A stretch of DNA of 64,000 nt from Rhizobium esperanzae (GCF_002204185.1 NZ_MXPU01000010.1:164579-228578), one strand, 5' to 3'. Shown: positions 41,606-51,549, counted from the first letter of the stretch. Numbers and translations are program-made. The notes: a model not told the origin generated them from the sequence alone.

Positions 41606-43153
41606 GTGGAAGACCCCGAAGGCGGCGTAAAGCCGCAATTTGACGGGGCGTCGGCGGCAGGGCGCAGGGACGGCAAGAAGTCCAGGCGTCGCAAGGGCAA
41701 GCGCGGCGGGCAAACCCGCAGCGCCGCTCATCCCGCTTCGCATGAGCTCTCCGGCAGTGCCGGGCAGCCAGCGCGCCCCATGGACGATGCGGCCGGACAT
41801 CCGGCTCGCAAGCGAAAGCGCCGCCGTCGCGGCGGTCAAGGCGCTTCGCAGGATAGTTCAGTTCAAAACCAGAAGGTGGAACAGGACGCGGCAGTCAATG
41901 CCGTCCGGCCCGGCAGCGAACAGGTGTCGAGCCGGCGCAACCGCCGGAAGCATCGCGGCAAGCGCGGGCTGCAGGGCCGGCCGCTGTCGTCGGCAAAGCC
42001 TTCCCATCTCCCGCTGCAGGAAAGCCGCGTCGAAGAAATGGCGCGCAGTGCCGTCCCGCGCGAGATGCAGAACGGCGCCGGCCGCAAAGGCCGCCAGGAG
42101 AGCAACGGTCACCAGGGGGATCGTCAGGCCGGCGAGCACGCATGGCCGGAAGAACTCTATGCCGCGCTCGATCTCGGCACCAACAATTGCCGTCTGCTCA
42201 TTGCCCAGCCGACCCGGCCGGGTCAGTTCCGCGTCGTCGATGCCTTTTCCCGCATCGTGCGCCTCGGTGAGGGGCTTGCCGCCAGCGGCCGTCTGTCCGA
42301 CGAGGCGATGGAAAGGGCGATCGAGGCTCTCAGGATCTGCGCCGGCAAACTCAGGAATCGGGAGATCCGCCGCATGCGGCTGATCGCCACCGAAGCCTGC
42401 CGCCAGGCGGTCAACGGCGAAGAATTCCTCGGCCGCGTCGTCGCCGAAACCGGCCTCGAGCTCGAGATCATCGACCGGGAGACCGAGGCGCGGCTTGCCG
42501 TTTCTGGCTGCTCCTCGCTCGTCGGCCGCGAGACCCGCTCCGTGGTCCTCTTCGATATTGGCGGCGGCTCGTCGGAGATCGCCGTCATCCGCATCGGCGA
42601 TAATCGCTTCAGCCGGCTTGCCAATCACATCACCCACTGGACCTCGCTGCCGGTCGGAGTCGTGACGCTGTCGGAGCGTCACGGTGGGCGCGATGTCACG
42701 CCGGAACTTTTCGAGGGCATGGTGCGCGAGGTTGAAGCCATGCTCGGGAGCTTCGATTGCCCCGAGATCGAAATTGCCCAGACCGGCGATTTCCACCTGA
42801 TCGGTACGTCGGGCACCGTGACGACGCTCGCCGGCGTCCATCTCGACCTGCCGCGTTATGACCGGCGCAAGGTCGATGGCATCTGGCTCTCGGATGACGA
42901 GGTCTCCGCCATGCAGGCGAAGCTTCTCTCTTGGGATTTTGAAAGCCGCGCGGCCAATCCCTGCATCGGACCGGACCGCGCCGATCTGGTGCTTGCCGGC
43001 TGCGCCATTCTCGAGGCGATCCGCCGCCGCTGGCCGAGCCCGCGCATGCGGGTGGCCGATCGCGGCTTGAGGGAAGGCCTGCTCACCGACATGATGGCCG
43101 ATGACGGCGTGTGGCGGCGCAATCGCAACCGCCGCGGCCAACGGGCGAAATAA
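41606..43153 (+). CDS. Ppx/GppA-family phosphatase with arginine-rich N-terminal extension
   Basis: About 515 residues from a GTG at 41606 (upstream in-frame starts are possible). The first 180 residues are basic and low-complexity with clusters [22 protein letters not shown] and [12 protein letters not shown], likely disordered and nucleic-acid-binding. The catalytic part begins [15 protein letters not shown] and includes [10 protein letters not shown] and [13 protein letters not shown], with [15 protein letters not shown] later, all ASKHA/Ppx-GppA signatures. It probably hydrolyses polyphosphate or (p)ppGpp-type guanosine pentaphosphate. rlmE begins 10 bases downstream, suggesting an operon with RNA metabolism. 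Confidence 0.85.
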   Translation: MEDPEGGVKPQFDGASAAGRRDGKKSRRRKGKRGGQTRSAAHPASHELSGSAGQPARPMDDAAGHPARKRKRRRRGGQGASQDSSVQNQKVEQDAAVNAVRPGSEQVSSRRNRRKHRGKRGLQGRPLSSAKPSHLPLQESRVEEMARSAVPREMQNGAGRKGRQESNGHQGDRQAGEHAWPEELYAALDLGTNNCRLLIAQPTRPGQFRVVDAFSRIVRLGEGLAASGRLSDEAMERAIEALRICAGKLRNREIRRMRLIATEACRQAVNGEEFLGRVVAETGLELEIIDRETEARLAVSGCSSLVGRETRSVVLFDIGGGSSEIAVIRIGDNRFSRLANHITHWTSLPVGVVTLSERHGGRDVTPELFEGMVREVEAMLGSFDCPEIEIAQTGDFHLIGTSGTVTTLAGVHLDLPRYDRRKVDGIWLSDDEVSAMQAKLLSWDFESRAANPCIGPDRADLVLAGCAILEAIRRRWPSPRMRVADRGLREGLLTDMMADDGVWRRNRNRRGQRAK

Positions 43154-43163
43154 GGGGAAGGGC

Positions 43164-43883
43164 ATGACAAAGGCACCGATCGCGGGAAACCGCACCGGCC
43201 GCAAGCTCGGCCAGCGCGTCAAGAACAAGAAGATGAAGGCATCCTCCCGCCAATGGCTGCAGCGCCACATCAACGATCCCTATGTGCAGCGCGCCCAGCT
43301 CGAAGGCTATCGTGCCCGCGCTGCCTTCAAGCTGTTGGAGATCGACGAGAAATACCACATCCTGCGCGGCGCCAGGCGCATCATCGATCTGGGTGCGGCG
43401 CCCGGCAGCTGGTCGCAGATCGCCGCCAAGGTCACCGGCTCGACGGATGAGGACGTGCGTGTGGCCGCGATCGATTTCCTCGAAATGGCCCAGCTTCCCG
43501 GCGTCAAAATCCTGCAGCTCGATTTCCTCGATCCGAGTGCTCCGGAAAAGCTGATGGAGGCTGTCGGCGGCACGCCCGATCTCGTCATTTCCGATATGGC
43601 CGCGCCAACCACCGGCCATCACCGCACCGATCATCTGCGCACCATGCATTTGTGCGAGGTGGCGGCCCATTTCGCCATCGAGGTGCTGGGCGAGGGCGGG
43701 CATTTCCTCACCAAGACCTTCCAGGGCGGCACCGAGCGTGATCTGCTCGCCATGCTGAAGCAGAACTTCCGGCAGGTCGTCCACGTCAAGCCGAACTCCT
43801 CGCGTGCCGAATCGGTCGAGATGTTCCTGCTCGCCAAGGGCTTCAAAGGCCGCAAGGCGGAAGCTGACGCAGAGCAGGCTTGA
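43164..43883 (+). CDS. rlmE: 23S rRNA (uridine2552-2'-O)-methyltransferase
   Basis: A 239-residue RlmE/FtsJ. A basic N-terminal extension (residues 1-30) precedes [16 protein letters not shown] (catalytic Lys), the SAM motif [27 protein letters not shown] (Asp), [10 protein letters not shown] (Lys) and [18 protein letters not shown] (Glu) that form the K-D-K-E tetrad. It methylates U2552 of 23S rRNA late in 50S assembly. The start at 43164 follows AAGGGGAAGGGC; an upstream in-frame start inside the phosphatase gene is unlikely. Confidence 0.93.
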   Translation: MTKAPIAGNRTGRKLGQRVKNKKMKASSRQWLQRHINDPYVQRAQLEGYRARAAFKLLEIDEKYHILRGARRIIDLGAAPGSWSQIAAKVTGSTDEDVRVAAIDFLEMAQLPGVKILQLDFLDPSAPEKLMEAVGGTPDLVISDMAAPTTGHHRTDHLRTMHLCEVAAHFAIEVLGEGGHFLTKTFQGGTERDLLAMLKQNFRQVVHVKPNSSRAESVEMFLLAKGFKGRKAEADAEQA

Positions 43884-43916
43884 TCTCGGGCAGATCCCGG
43901 CAGATGATGACGTCCC

Positions 43917-44300
43917 ATGCTTCTTTACGTCACGCTCGGAACCAACGACCTTGACCGCGCAGGGCATTTTTATGATGCCGTTCTGCCCGTGCTCGGCTAT
44001 CGCCGCCAACATTATTCGCAGGACGAGATCGGCTATTCGGCCGAGGGCGATACGCGCTGCCGCTTCTGGGTGGTGACGCCCTTCAACCGCCGCCGGGCGA
44101 CTGCGGGCAATGGCGCCATGGTCGCGTTTGTGGCCGGAACGCGGGCGGCCGTCGATGCTTTCCATGCGGCGGCAATCGCGGCAGGCGCCGCCGATGAAGG
44201 CGGGCCGGGTCTGCGTCCCTACCATGCCCATTTCTATGCCGCCTATATTAGAGATCTCGATGGCAACAAACTCTCTGCCGTCTGCGAGAGCCCTGAATAG
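43917..44300 (+). CDS. VOC-family (glyoxalase-like) protein
   Basis: A 127-residue vicinal-oxygen-chelate domain. It has paired beta-alpha-beta-beta-beta units: LYVTLGTNDLDRAGHFYDAV at the start, FVAGTRAAVDAFHAAAIAAG, and YAAYIRDLDGNKLSAVCE at the end. It may be a metal-dependent lyase, dioxygenase or resistance protein; no residue set distinguishes them. It lies 33 bases after rlmE and is convergent with the MFS gene. Confidence 0.8.
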   Translation: MLLYVTLGTNDLDRAGHFYDAVLPVLGYRRQHYSQDEIGYSAEGDTRCRFWVVTPFNRRRATAGNGAMVAFVAGTRAAVDAFHAAAIAAGAADEGGPGLRPYHAHFYAAYIRDLDGNKLSAVCESPE

Positions 44301-44304
44301 GGGC

Positions 44305-45729
44305 TCATTTGACTGCTTGCTGCTCGGCCTCGATCGCAGATGCCGTCACGCGTCTCGAGCGGTGGCCGGAAACGAGCGCGCCGGCGTTACGGTCCATGAG
44401 GATGAAGGGAATGGTGGCAATCAAGGTCAGCCCGGCGATGATGTAGAAGGCGAGGTGGAAATCGGCGACATCAAGCGACTCGCCTCTGAAATAGATCGAG
44501 CTTTCCAGGATCGCGGCTGCCACCGCGACTCCGAGCGCCAGGCTGATCTGCTGCATCACCGAGCTAATCGATGTCGCCTGGCTCGCCTGCGCATCGTCGA
44601 TGTCGGCGAAGGCAAGTGCATTGACGCCGGTGAACATGAAGGAGCGGGAGAAGCCGCCGATGAGCAGCACGCTGATGATCACGAGATGCGGCGTTGCCGG
44701 CGTGAAGAATCCGGTGATGACGGTCACAAGCGTCGTCACCATGGCGGCGCCGACCAGTGTCGTGCGAAAGCCGGTGGCCGCGAAAACGCGCTTGGCCATG
44801 AATTTCGTGGTGATCGCCCCGATCGCCCCGGAAAAGGTAATGAGGCCTGATTGGAACGGCGTCAGCCCGAAGCCGAGCTGCAGCATCAGGGGTGTCAGGA
44901 ACGGCATGGCGCCGACGCAGATTCGAAAGAGATTGCCCCCCATGGTCGAAGCCCGGAACGTCGGATTTTTGAACAGGTTGAGGTTGAGGATCGGCGCTGG
45001 GTGGCGCTTCGCATGGCTGATATAGAGGACGCCGCAGGCAAGGCCGATCAAGGTCGCGGTGATGCCGATGATCGGCGGCAGGGCCGGCAGGCTGACCACC
45101 GACAGGCCGAAGACGACACCCGCGGCTGAAAGCGACGTGAGCACGAAGCCGGTGAAGTCGAGCTTCGGCGGCGCCATCGCCTCCACCTCAGGCAGGAAGA
45201 TCGTCGCCAGCCAGATGCCGATGATGCCGACCGGCACGTTGATCAGGAATATCCAATGCCAGCTGAAATAGGTGGTGATGAAGCCGCCGAGCGGCGGACC
45301 GGTGAGCGGGCCGACAAGGGCGGGAATGGTGAGCAGCGCCATGGCCGAGACGAGGTCGCTGCGCTGCGTCGTGCGCACCAGGATGAGACGGCCGACCGGC
45401 GTCATCATCGCGCCGCCCATGCCCTGCAGGAAGCGGGCAAGCACGAATTCGACGAGATTGGAGGAGACGGCGCAGAAGATCGAGCCAATGACGAAGACTG
45501 CTATGGCAAGGCGGAAGATCTTCTTGGCGCCAAATCTGTCGGCCATCCAGCCGCTGACCGGAATGAACACCGCCAGCGCCACCATATAGGAGGTCAGCGC
45601 CAGCTTCAGCGTGATCGGCCCGACATTGAGATCCGCGGCGATCGCCGGCAGAGCCGTCGAAATCACCGTCGAGTCCATCTGTTCCATGAAGAGAGCAACG
45701 GCAAGGATCAGTGGGACGATGCGGTTCAT
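44305..45729 (-). CDS. MFS drug-resistance transporter (DHA2 type)
   Basis: A 474-residue, about 14-helix major facilitator. MNRIVPLILAVALFMEQMDS (the DSTVI motif follows), the A-loop GWMADRFGAKKIFRLAI and motif C-like ALVGPLTGPPLGGF match DHA2 EmrB-type efflux proteins. The start at 45729 gives the conserved N-terminus; a longer frame to 45867 is possible but the extra sequence is polar and unlike the family. It exports drugs or other compounds by proton antiport. It is divergent from the Tat-exported hydrolase. Confidence 0.9.
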   Translation of the reverse strand: MNRIVPLILAVALFMEQMDSTVISTALPAIAADLNVGPITLKLALTSYMVALAVFIPVSGWMADRFGAKKIFRLAIAVFVIGSIFCAVSSNLVEFVLARFLQGMGGAMMTPVGRLILVRTTQRSDLVSAMALLTIPALVGPLTGPPLGGFITTYFSWHWIFLINVPVGIIGIWLATIFLPEVEAMAPPKLDFTGFVLTSLSAAGVVFGLSVVSLPALPPIIGITATLIGLACGVLYISHAKRHPAPILNLNLFKNPTFRASTMGGNLFRICVGAMPFLTPLMLQLGFGLTPFQSGLITFSGAIGAITTKFMAKRVFAATGFRTTLVGAAMVTTLVTVITGFFTPATPHLVIISVLLIGGFSRSFMFTGVNALAFADIDDAQASQATSISSVMQQISLALGVAVAAAILESSIYFRGESLDVADFHLAFYIIAGLTLIATIPFILMDRNAGALVSGHRSRRVTASAIEAEQQAVK

Positions 45730-45949
45730 CGGCGGGAGCCTTGGGGACGCGAGATCAGGGCGGGAAAGGCCCGTGTTGTTTAGTCCTGCTTGACCGGCCT
45801 GCCAATCCCTCAATCGGTTTCGCTGCCACGTTTGGTTCACGTCTGCGTGAAGCCGCTTGTCCGACAAGCTCGCTTGTCAAGATTGACATATGTTGACTTC
45901 GCCGCAGCAAGGCGCCCGGCGACGGACCCGCGCGTCATGGGGGATGGAT

Positions 45950-46942
45950 ATGACAATTTCAACGCAAATGACGCGGCGCACGCTTTTTGCCGCAGGCCTG
46001 GGGCTGCTGGCGGCGCCAGCGATTTTGAGAGAGAAGACCGAAGCGGCCGCGACTGGAGAAAGCAGAAATATGGATGTAACGCCTCTGCCCGAGATCGATC
46101 AATTCAAGCTCGGTTCCTATAAATTCATCGTCGTCAGGGACGGTATCAATATCTCCGAAAAACCATATGAGACCTACGGCACCAATCAGGATCCCGAAAC
46201 GGTCAGAGCCTTGCTGACCGCAAACTTCCTGCCTGCCGACAAGCTCCTGAACGGCTATGCACCTGTTCTCATCGATACCGGCTCGGATGTCATTTTGATC
46301 GACACCGGCTTTGGCGCCGCCGGCCGCGCCCGCGGCCTCGGAAAACTCGCCGAGGGCCTGAAAGCTGCGGGATATTCGGCCGAGGACGTCACGATCGTCG
46401 CGCTGACCCACCTGCATGGCGACCATATCGGCGGGCTGATAGAAAATGGCGCGCCGGCCTTCAGCAAGGCCCGCTATGTCATCGGCCAAGCCGAATATGA
46501 TTTCTGGTCGAACACCGCGCGCGAGGGCACGCCGGCCGAGGGCGGCCACAAGGCCGTGCTCGCCAATGTGACGCCGCTTGTCGAAAAAGCCACCTTCATC
46601 AAGGACGGCGATAGCTTGGCCCCCGGCATAACGGCGATGCTGGCGGCCGGCCACTCGCCGGGGCATATGGTGTTCCACGCCGAATCCGAGGGCAAGCGCC
46701 TGGTGCTGACCGGCGATACGGCCAACCACTATATTCTGTCGCTGCTGCGCCCGGATTGGGAAGTGCGCTTCGATATGGACAAGGCGCAGGCGGCAGCCAG
46801 CCGCCGCAAGGTTTTCGACATGATCGCGACCGACAAGATCGCCTTCCTCGGCTATCACATGCCGTTCCCCGCGGTCGGTTTCGCCGAGAAGCAGGATGGC
46901 GGTTACCGCTTCGTGCCGAAGACCTATCAGTTCGACATTTGA
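45950..46942 (+). CDS. Tat-exported metallo-beta-lactamase-fold hydrolase
   Basis: About 330 residues. A twin-arginine signal (MTRRTLFAAGLGLLAAPAIL) occurs at residues 7-26 from this start, and the metal-binding HxHxDH signature THLHGDHIGGL lies at the centre, with GHSPGHMVF and TGDT supplying further ligands. This is the MBL-fold hydrolase superfamily, closest by eye to lactonase-like members. The ATG at 45950 is preferred because GGGGGA is six bases upstream; 45944 is an alternative. It is presumably periplasmic. The substrate is unknown; acyl-homoserine lactone or other lactone hydrolysis is a possibility. Confidence 0.82.
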   Translation: MTISTQMTRRTLFAAGLGLLAAPAILREKTEAAATGESRNMDVTPLPEIDQFKLGSYKFIVVRDGINISEKPYETYGTNQDPETVRALLTANFLPADKLLNGYAPVLIDTGSDVILIDTGFGAAGRARGLGKLAEGLKAAGYSAEDVTIVALTHLHGDHIGGLIENGAPAFSKARYVIGQAEYDFWSNTAREGTPAEGGHKAVLANVTPLVEKATFIKDGDSLAPGITAMLAAGHSPGHMVFHAESEGKRLVLTGDTANHYILSLLRPDWEVRFDMDKAQAAASRRKVFDMIATDKIAFLGYHMPFPAVGFAEKQDGGYRFVPKTYQFDI

Positions 46943-46947
46943 TCTAT

Positions 46948-47048
46948 GCATGTCGCCCCGAAGTGTGCAGCGGTTCCGGGATAACGACATGCGTAAAAAC
47001 AAAGAGCTAAAGCGCATCGCATGAATGAAGTTTGACGCGATGCGCTTT
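46948..47048. repeat. Rhizobial intergenic repeat ending in a 12-bp hairpin
   Basis: The sequence starting near CATGTCGCCCCGAAGTGTGC and running through GGGATAACGACATGCGTAAA matches, from memory, a short repeat found in many intergenic regions of Rhizobium genomes. It ends in a perfect 12-bp inverted repeat (47009-47020 with 47037-47048). A genome-wide search would test its copy number. Confidence 0.6.
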
Positions 47049-47069
47049 TGATGCATGGCTCCCATGACG

Positions 47070-47096
47070 AGCCCGGCGGCCACGCCGGGCTTTTTG
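47070..47096 (+). terminator. Rho-independent terminator downstream of MBL hydrolase
   Basis: A perfect 9-bp stem AGCCCGGCG/CGCCGGGCT (47070-47078 and 47083-47091) with loop GCCA is followed by TTTTGC. It sits between the repeat element and guaB and should stop upstream transcription. Confidence 0.85.
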
Positions 47097-47222
47097 CTAT
47101 TTCCTTCCTGTCATAGACGTGTTACCAGCCCTCGCCAACTTCCAAGCAACTCATGCACACCGCCGGGGCGGACGATTCGTTTCCGGGCCGGGTCGCATTT
47201 TCTTAACTGAAGGAATTTGGCC

Positions 47223-48707
47223 ATGGCCCGCATCATTGAAACGGCAACCGGCGCGGACGCGCTCACCTTCGACGACGTGCTGCTGCAGCCCGGCCATTCC
47301 GAGGTCATGCCCGGCCAGACGAATATCGCCACCCGCATCGCCCGCGACTTCGATCTCAACATTCCGATCCTCTCTTCGGCCATGGATACCGTCACCGAAA
47401 GCCGGCTGGCGATCGCCATGGCGCAGGCCGGCGGCCTCGGCGTCATCCACCGCAACCTGACGCCGGTCGAGCAGGCCGAAGAGGTCCGTCAGGTCAAGAA
47501 GTTCGAAAGCGGCATGGTCGTCAATCCGGTCACTATTGGTCCGGAAGCGAAGCTCGCCGAAGCGCTCTCCCTGATGAAGTCGCACGGCATCTCCGGCATC
47601 CCGGTTGTCGAGAAGTCCGGCCGCCTCGTCGGCATCCTGACCAACCGAGACGTCCGCTTCGCCTCCGATCCGGAGCAGAAGATCCACGAGCTGATGACCA
47701 AGGACAACCTGGTCACCGTCAAGGAAAACGTCGATCAGCAGGAGGCCAAGCGCCTGCTGCACTCGCACCGCATCGAGAAGCTGCTGGTCGTCGATGCCGA
47801 AGGCCGCTGTGTCGGTCTCATCACCGTCAAGGATATCGAGAAGTCGCAGCTGAACCCGAACGCGTCCAAGGATGCCCAGGGCAGGCTTCGCGCCGCCGCC
47901 GCCATCAGCGTCGGCGATGACGGCTTCGAGCGCGCCGAGCGCCTGATCGAGGCAGGCGTCGACCTCCTGGTCGTCGATACCGCCCACGGCCATTCGCAGC
48001 GCGTTCTCGATGCCGTCGCCCGCGTCAAGAAGCTGTCCAACTCGGTGCGCATCATGGCCGGCAACGTCGCCACCTATGACGGCACCCGAGCGCTGATCGA
48101 TGCCGGCGCCGATGCCGTCAAGGTCGGTATCGGCCCGGGCTCAATCTGCACCACGCGCATTGTCGCCGGCGTCGGCGTTCCCCAGCTCGCCGCCATCATG
48201 TCGGCCGTCCAGGCCGCCCAGGATCAGGATGTGCCCGTGATCGCCGACGGCGGCATCAAATTCTCAGGCGATCTTGCCAAGGCGATCGCCGCCGGCGCTT
48301 CCGCCGTCATGATCGGCTCGCTGCTCGCCGGCACCGATGAGAGCCCGGGCGAGGTCTATCTCTACCAGGGCCGCTCCTTCAAGGCCTATCGCGGCATGGG
48401 CTCCGTCGGCGCCATGGCCCGTGGCTCGGCCGATCGCTATTTCCAGGCCGAGGTGCGAGACACGCTGAAGCTCGTCCCGGAGGGCATCGAGGGGCAGGTG
48501 CCCTACAAGGGACCGGTCTCGGCCGTCGTCCACCAGCTCGCCGGCGGCCTCAAGGCGGCCATGGGTTATGTCGGCGGCAAGGACCTGAAGGATTTCCAGG
48601 AGCGCGCCACCTTCGTGCGCATCTCGGGCGCCGGCCTTCGCGAAAGCCACGCCCATGACGTGACGATCACCCGCGAGAGCCCGAACTACCCGGGCGCCGG
48701 CCTCTGA
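47223..48707 (+). CDS. guaB: Inosine-5'-monophosphate dehydrogenase
   Basis: A 494-residue IMPDH. The catalytic TIM barrel is interrupted by paired CBS domains at about residues 97-210. The active-site Cys309 is in [13 protein letters not shown], with the flap RYFQAEV and [20 protein letters not shown] typical of the enzyme. It oxidises IMP to XMP for guanine nucleotide synthesis. I start it at the ATG at 47223 with AAGGAA eight bases upstream; a TTG at 47217 would add two residues. It is followed after two bases by a membrane protein gene. Confidence 0.95.
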   Translation: MARIIETATGADALTFDDVLLQPGHSEVMPGQTNIATRIARDFDLNIPILSSAMDTVTESRLAIAMAQAGGLGVIHRNLTPVEQAEEVRQVKKFESGMVVNPVTIGPEAKLAEALSLMKSHGISGIPVVEKSGRLVGILTNRDVRFASDPEQKIHELMTKDNLVTVKENVDQQEAKRLLHSHRIEKLLVVDAEGRCVGLITVKDIEKSQLNPNASKDAQGRLRAAAAISVGDDGFERAERLIEAGVDLLVVDTAHGHSQRVLDAVARVKKLSNSVRIMAGNVATYDGTRALIDAGADAVKVGIGPGSICTTRIVAGVGVPQLAAIMSAVQAAQDQDVPVIADGGIKFSGDLAKAIAAGASAVMIGSLLAGTDESPGEVYLYQGRSFKAYRGMGSVGAMARGSADRYFQAEVRDTLKLVPEGIEGQVPYKGPVSAVVHQLAGGLKAAMGYVGGKDLKDFQERATFVRISGAGLRESHAHDVTITRESPNYPGAGL

Positions 48708-48709
48708 TC

Positions 48710-49264
48710 ATGAAGGCGGGCAGCGCAATTCCCCTCTGGATCGTCGCGCTGCTCGCCGCCCTCTGCCTTGCCGTGCTCGCCTGGACGACCTTCGGCTTCG
48801 TCGTGCCCTTCAAGCACGAAACCGGGCAGGCGGTGCTCGACACCTATTTCGCCGGATACGACGAATCGGCCGTCTTACACATGCAGAAGCTGCTCGACGA
48901 CAACGAGACGGCTGCAAAACTTCTGAGCGCCATGTATTTCGGGCCGGAATTGATCTTTCCGGCCTTGCTGACGGCGCTGCTGTTTCTCGCCTTCCTCAGG
49001 CTCGGGCCTCTCGACGCCTGGTTCGGACGATCGCTGCAGCCCCTGATTGGCAAAGCGATCTATCTGCTGCCGTTCGTCTACGGTATTGCCGACTATGGGG
49101 AGAACATCTCGAGCCTGTTCGCCTTCGGCGACGGTTCTTCCGCAGGCCTTGCCGCGCAGCTGCTGCCATGGATGACAAGGCTTAAATTTGCGAGCCTCGC
49201 CATCTCTTTCATCGTCCTTGCCAGACTGGCGATCGCCCGCTGGCTGTCGCCGGGCCAAGATTGA
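48710..49264 (+). CDS. Hypothetical inner-membrane protein
   Basis: A 184-residue protein with about four hydrophobic segments (IPLWIVALLAALCLAVLAW near 6-24; ELIFPALLTALLFLAFLRL; PLIGKAIYLLPFVYGIADYG; FASLAISFIVLARLAIARWL). No known domain is recognised. It starts two bases after the guaB stop, so it is probably co-transcribed and translationally coupled. Its function is unknown; the tight linkage to guaB seems conserved enough in rhizobia to be worth checking. Confidence 0.7.
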   Translation: MKAGSAIPLWIVALLAALCLAVLAWTTFGFVVPFKHETGQAVLDTYFAGYDESAVLHMQKLLDDNETAAKLLSAMYFGPELIFPALLTALLFLAFLRLGPLDAWFGRSLQPLIGKAIYLLPFVYGIADYGENISSLFAFGDGSSAGLAAQLLPWMTRLKFASLAISFIVLARLAIARWLSPGQD

Positions 49265-49272
49265 GGCGGTAG

Positions 49273-50190
49273 TCAGCTCCTCCGCCGCCAAACCGGATTT
49301 GACAGTCTCGCCATCATGAACTCGGCAAGGACCTCAAGCTTTGCCGGCCGGCTCCTAGCCGAAGGCGTGACGAAATAGAGCGCGCCGGTTGGCAGCGTCC
49401 AGTCGGGAAGGATTGGCGTCAGCTGGCCGTTTACGAGATAGTCATGCGCGAGAAACTCGGGCAGTTCGATGATCCCGAGGCCACGTAGCGCCATGGGCAC
49501 CAAAGCCTGCGAATTTGTAGCCCTGAGCGAGCCGCTCGGCACGATGACCTCCTCCTTGCCTTTACTGTTGCGCAGGCGCCAGACATCCTGTCGCGCCCTG
49601 TAGGCGTATCCGAGGCAATGGTGAGCCGTTAGTTCACGGGGATGTTCCGGCACACCGTACTGCTCGAGGTATGCGGGTGCGGCGAGAATGTAGCGATCCA
49701 CCGGGGTCAGCCTGCGTGCGACCAGCGACGAATCCGGCAGTACCGCAATTCTGAGCGCCGCATCGAAGCCGTCTCCCACAATATCGACGACGGCATCGCT
49801 CATATGCAGGTCGATGGAAATCTCCGGAAAGAGTTCGAAAAAGTCAGGCAGGATTGGGGCCAGCCAGCGTGTCCCGAAGTCCATCGGCGCGGCAAGCCTG
49901 ATGAGGCCCTTCGGCCGGGTAGCGAGCTCCCGGGCGACGTCCTCGGCCATCTCGGCCTCAGCATAGATGCGTGCGGCGCTGTCGACCAGTCGCAGGCCGA
50001 AATCGGTCAAAGCGAGCTGCCGAGAGGTGCGGTTGAAGAGCCTTGCGCCCAGCCTCTGCTCAAGGCGGCTCACCGCCCGGGAAACCGTCGGCACGGAAAC
50101 GCCGAGCATCTGCGCCGCCCGGACGAAAGAACGCTCCTCGGCGACCTTGGCGAACATCGCCAGCCCCTCGAAATCGGGAAATTTCGTCAT
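49273..50190 (-). CDS. LysR-family transcriptional regulator
   Basis: A 306-residue LysR regulator: MTKFPDFEGLAMFAKVAEER and ERSFVRAAQMLGVSVPTVSR make the N-terminal helix-turn-helix, followed by the substrate-binding domain. The start at 50190 is preferred because an AGGAA site precedes it and the longer frame adds an unrelated segment. It is divergent from the SDR gene at 50283, which is therefore its most likely target. Confidence 0.88.
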   Translation of the reverse strand: MTKFPDFEGLAMFAKVAEERSFVRAAQMLGVSVPTVSRAVSRLEQRLGARLFNRTSRQLALTDFGLRLVDSAARIYAEAEMAEDVARELATRPKGLIRLAAPMDFGTRWLAPILPDFFELFPEISIDLHMSDAVVDIVGDGFDAALRIAVLPDSSLVARRLTPVDRYILAAPAYLEQYGVPEHPRELTAHHCLGYAYRARQDVWRLRNSKGKEEVIVPSGSLRATNSQALVPMALRGLGIIELPEFLAHDYLVNGQLTPILPDWTLPTGALYFVTPSARSRPAKLEVLAEFMMARLSNPVWRRRS

Positions 50191-50282
50191 TTCATTCCTG
50201 AAACAATGGTTTTCAATTCTTTCTATTCCGAAAGGATCCCTCCGTCCATCTCTCAGCTTCAGTCGAACCAAAGGAGACGACA

Positions 50283-51038
50283 ATGACACAACGACTGAAT
50301 GCAAAGATCGCGGTTATCACCGGCGCCACTTCCGGCATCGGCCTGGCAACAGCTAAGCGCTTCGTGGCTGAGGGCGCACGGGTCTTCATCACGGGCCGCC
50401 GCAAAGAGGTTCTCGATGCAGCAATTGCTGAGATCGGCGGCGGGGTCGTGGGAATTCAGGCTGATTCAGCCAATCTTGCCGATCTCGATCGCCTCTATGA
50501 GACGGTGAAGGCCGAGGCCGGAAGAATTGACGTGCTCTTCGTCAATGCAGGTGGTGGCTCCATGTTGCCGCTCGGCGAAGTCACGGAAGAGCAGTATGAC
50601 GACACGTTCGATCGAAATGTGAAGGGCGTTCTCTTTACGGTGCAGAAGGCCTTGCCACTGCTTGCACGGGGATCATCGGTCGTCTTGACCGGATCGACAG
50701 CAGGCTCGACGGGCACTCCCGCCTTCAGCGTTTACGCTGCCTCCAAAGCCGCCTTGCGCAGCTTTGCGCGCAACTGGATCCTCGATTTGAAGGATCGCGG
50801 CATTCGGATCAATACGCTTAGTCCTGGTCCGACGGAAACGACTGGACTGGTCGAACTGGCCGGTAAGGACCCGGTCCAACAGCAGGGCTTGCTCAATGCG
50901 CTGGCGGCCCAGGTGCCAATGGGCAGGGTCGGTCGTGTCGAGGAAGTTGCCGCAGCCGCACTCTTCCTCGCCTCGGATGATTCCAGCTTCGTCACCGGTG
51001 CCGAACTCTTCGTCGATGGCGGCAGCGCTCAGGTGTGA
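50283..51038 (+). CDS. SDR-family oxidoreductase
   Basis: A 251-residue classical short-chain dehydrogenase. TGATSGIGLATAKRFV (13-28) binds NAD(P), NAGGGS is the nucleotide motif, and YAASK (about 155-159) holds the catalytic Tyr-Lys. GRVGRVEEVAAAALFLASDD and the terminal GAELFVDGGSAQV are typical. The substrate is unknown. AAAGGAG precedes the ATG. Regulation by the divergent LysR gene is likely. Confidence 0.9.
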   Translation: MTQRLNAKIAVITGATSGIGLATAKRFVAEGARVFITGRRKEVLDAAIAEIGGGVVGIQADSANLADLDRLYETVKAEAGRIDVLFVNAGGGSMLPLGEVTEEQYDDTFDRNVKGVLFTVQKALPLLARGSSVVLTGSTAGSTGTPAFSVYAASKAALRSFARNWILDLKDRGIRINTLSPGPTETTGLVELAGKDPVQQQGLLNALAAQVPMGRVGRVEEVAAAALFLASDDSSFVTGAELFVDGGSAQV

Positions 51039-51132
51039 ACACGATAGCGATGCCAGGGCGAGCCGCTGGCATCCGCTTATCCTTTCCGCTAATGCTGCCA
51101 ACGACATGCGAGCGGAAAGGAATCGGCGATAA

Positions 51133-51549
51133 ATGACCGGCTATGAAATCTTCTGGCCACTCCTCGCCCATGTAGCGCTGGTCTACGGCCTTTATGCCCT
51201 TCTCGGGATGCGGCGCGCAAAGATGGTCCGCGCCGGCAAGATATCCAAATCGGATTATCGCGAAAATCGTGATGAGCCGGCCGAAAGCCTCGCCGTCAAG
51301 AACAGCCTCGCCAATCAGTTCGAACTGCCCGTGCTTTTCTACGCCTGCTGCGTTCTGCTCTATGTGACCGAGGCCGACAACCTTCCAGCCGTCGGCCTTG
51401 CCTGGCTTTTCGTCGCGCTGCGCTACGCCCACGCCGCCGTCCACGTCACCAGCAACGACCTCAGCTACCGCAGCCCGCTCTTCGCCGCCGGCTATCTCAC
51501 GCTCGCAGCCATGTGGATCTGGCTCGCCGCCTGGATTGCAATGGGATAA
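51133..51549 (+). CDS. MAPEG-family membrane protein
   Basis: A 138-residue four-helix membrane protein of the MAPEG (microsomal glutathione transferase/eicosanoid) superfamily. LAHVALVYGLYALLGMRRAK, NQFELPVLFYACCVLLYV and LAWLFVALRYAHAAVHVTSN contain the characteristic FE.P and RY.H motifs. It may have glutathione-dependent transferase or peroxidase activity. The start has AAAGGAATCGG upstream. It is isolated between the SDR gene and the TetR-type regulator. Confidence 0.85.
   Translation: MTGYEIFWPLLAHVALVYGLYALLGMRRAKMVRAGKISKSDYRENRDEPAESLAVKNSLANQFELPVLFYACCVLLYVTEADNLPAVGLAWLFVALRYAHAAVHVTSNDLSYRSPLFAAGYLTLAAMWIWLAAWIAMG

Noticed and set aside
41858..43273. A 471-codon frame antisense to the Ppx/GppA gene
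   Set aside because: The sense frame carries the DLGTNN and IGGGSSE motifs; the antisense one has no recognisable family features.
44305..45867. Longer start for the MFS gene at 45867
   Set aside because: The additional 46 residues are polar and not family-like, while the Met at 45729 begins exactly at the first transmembrane helix.
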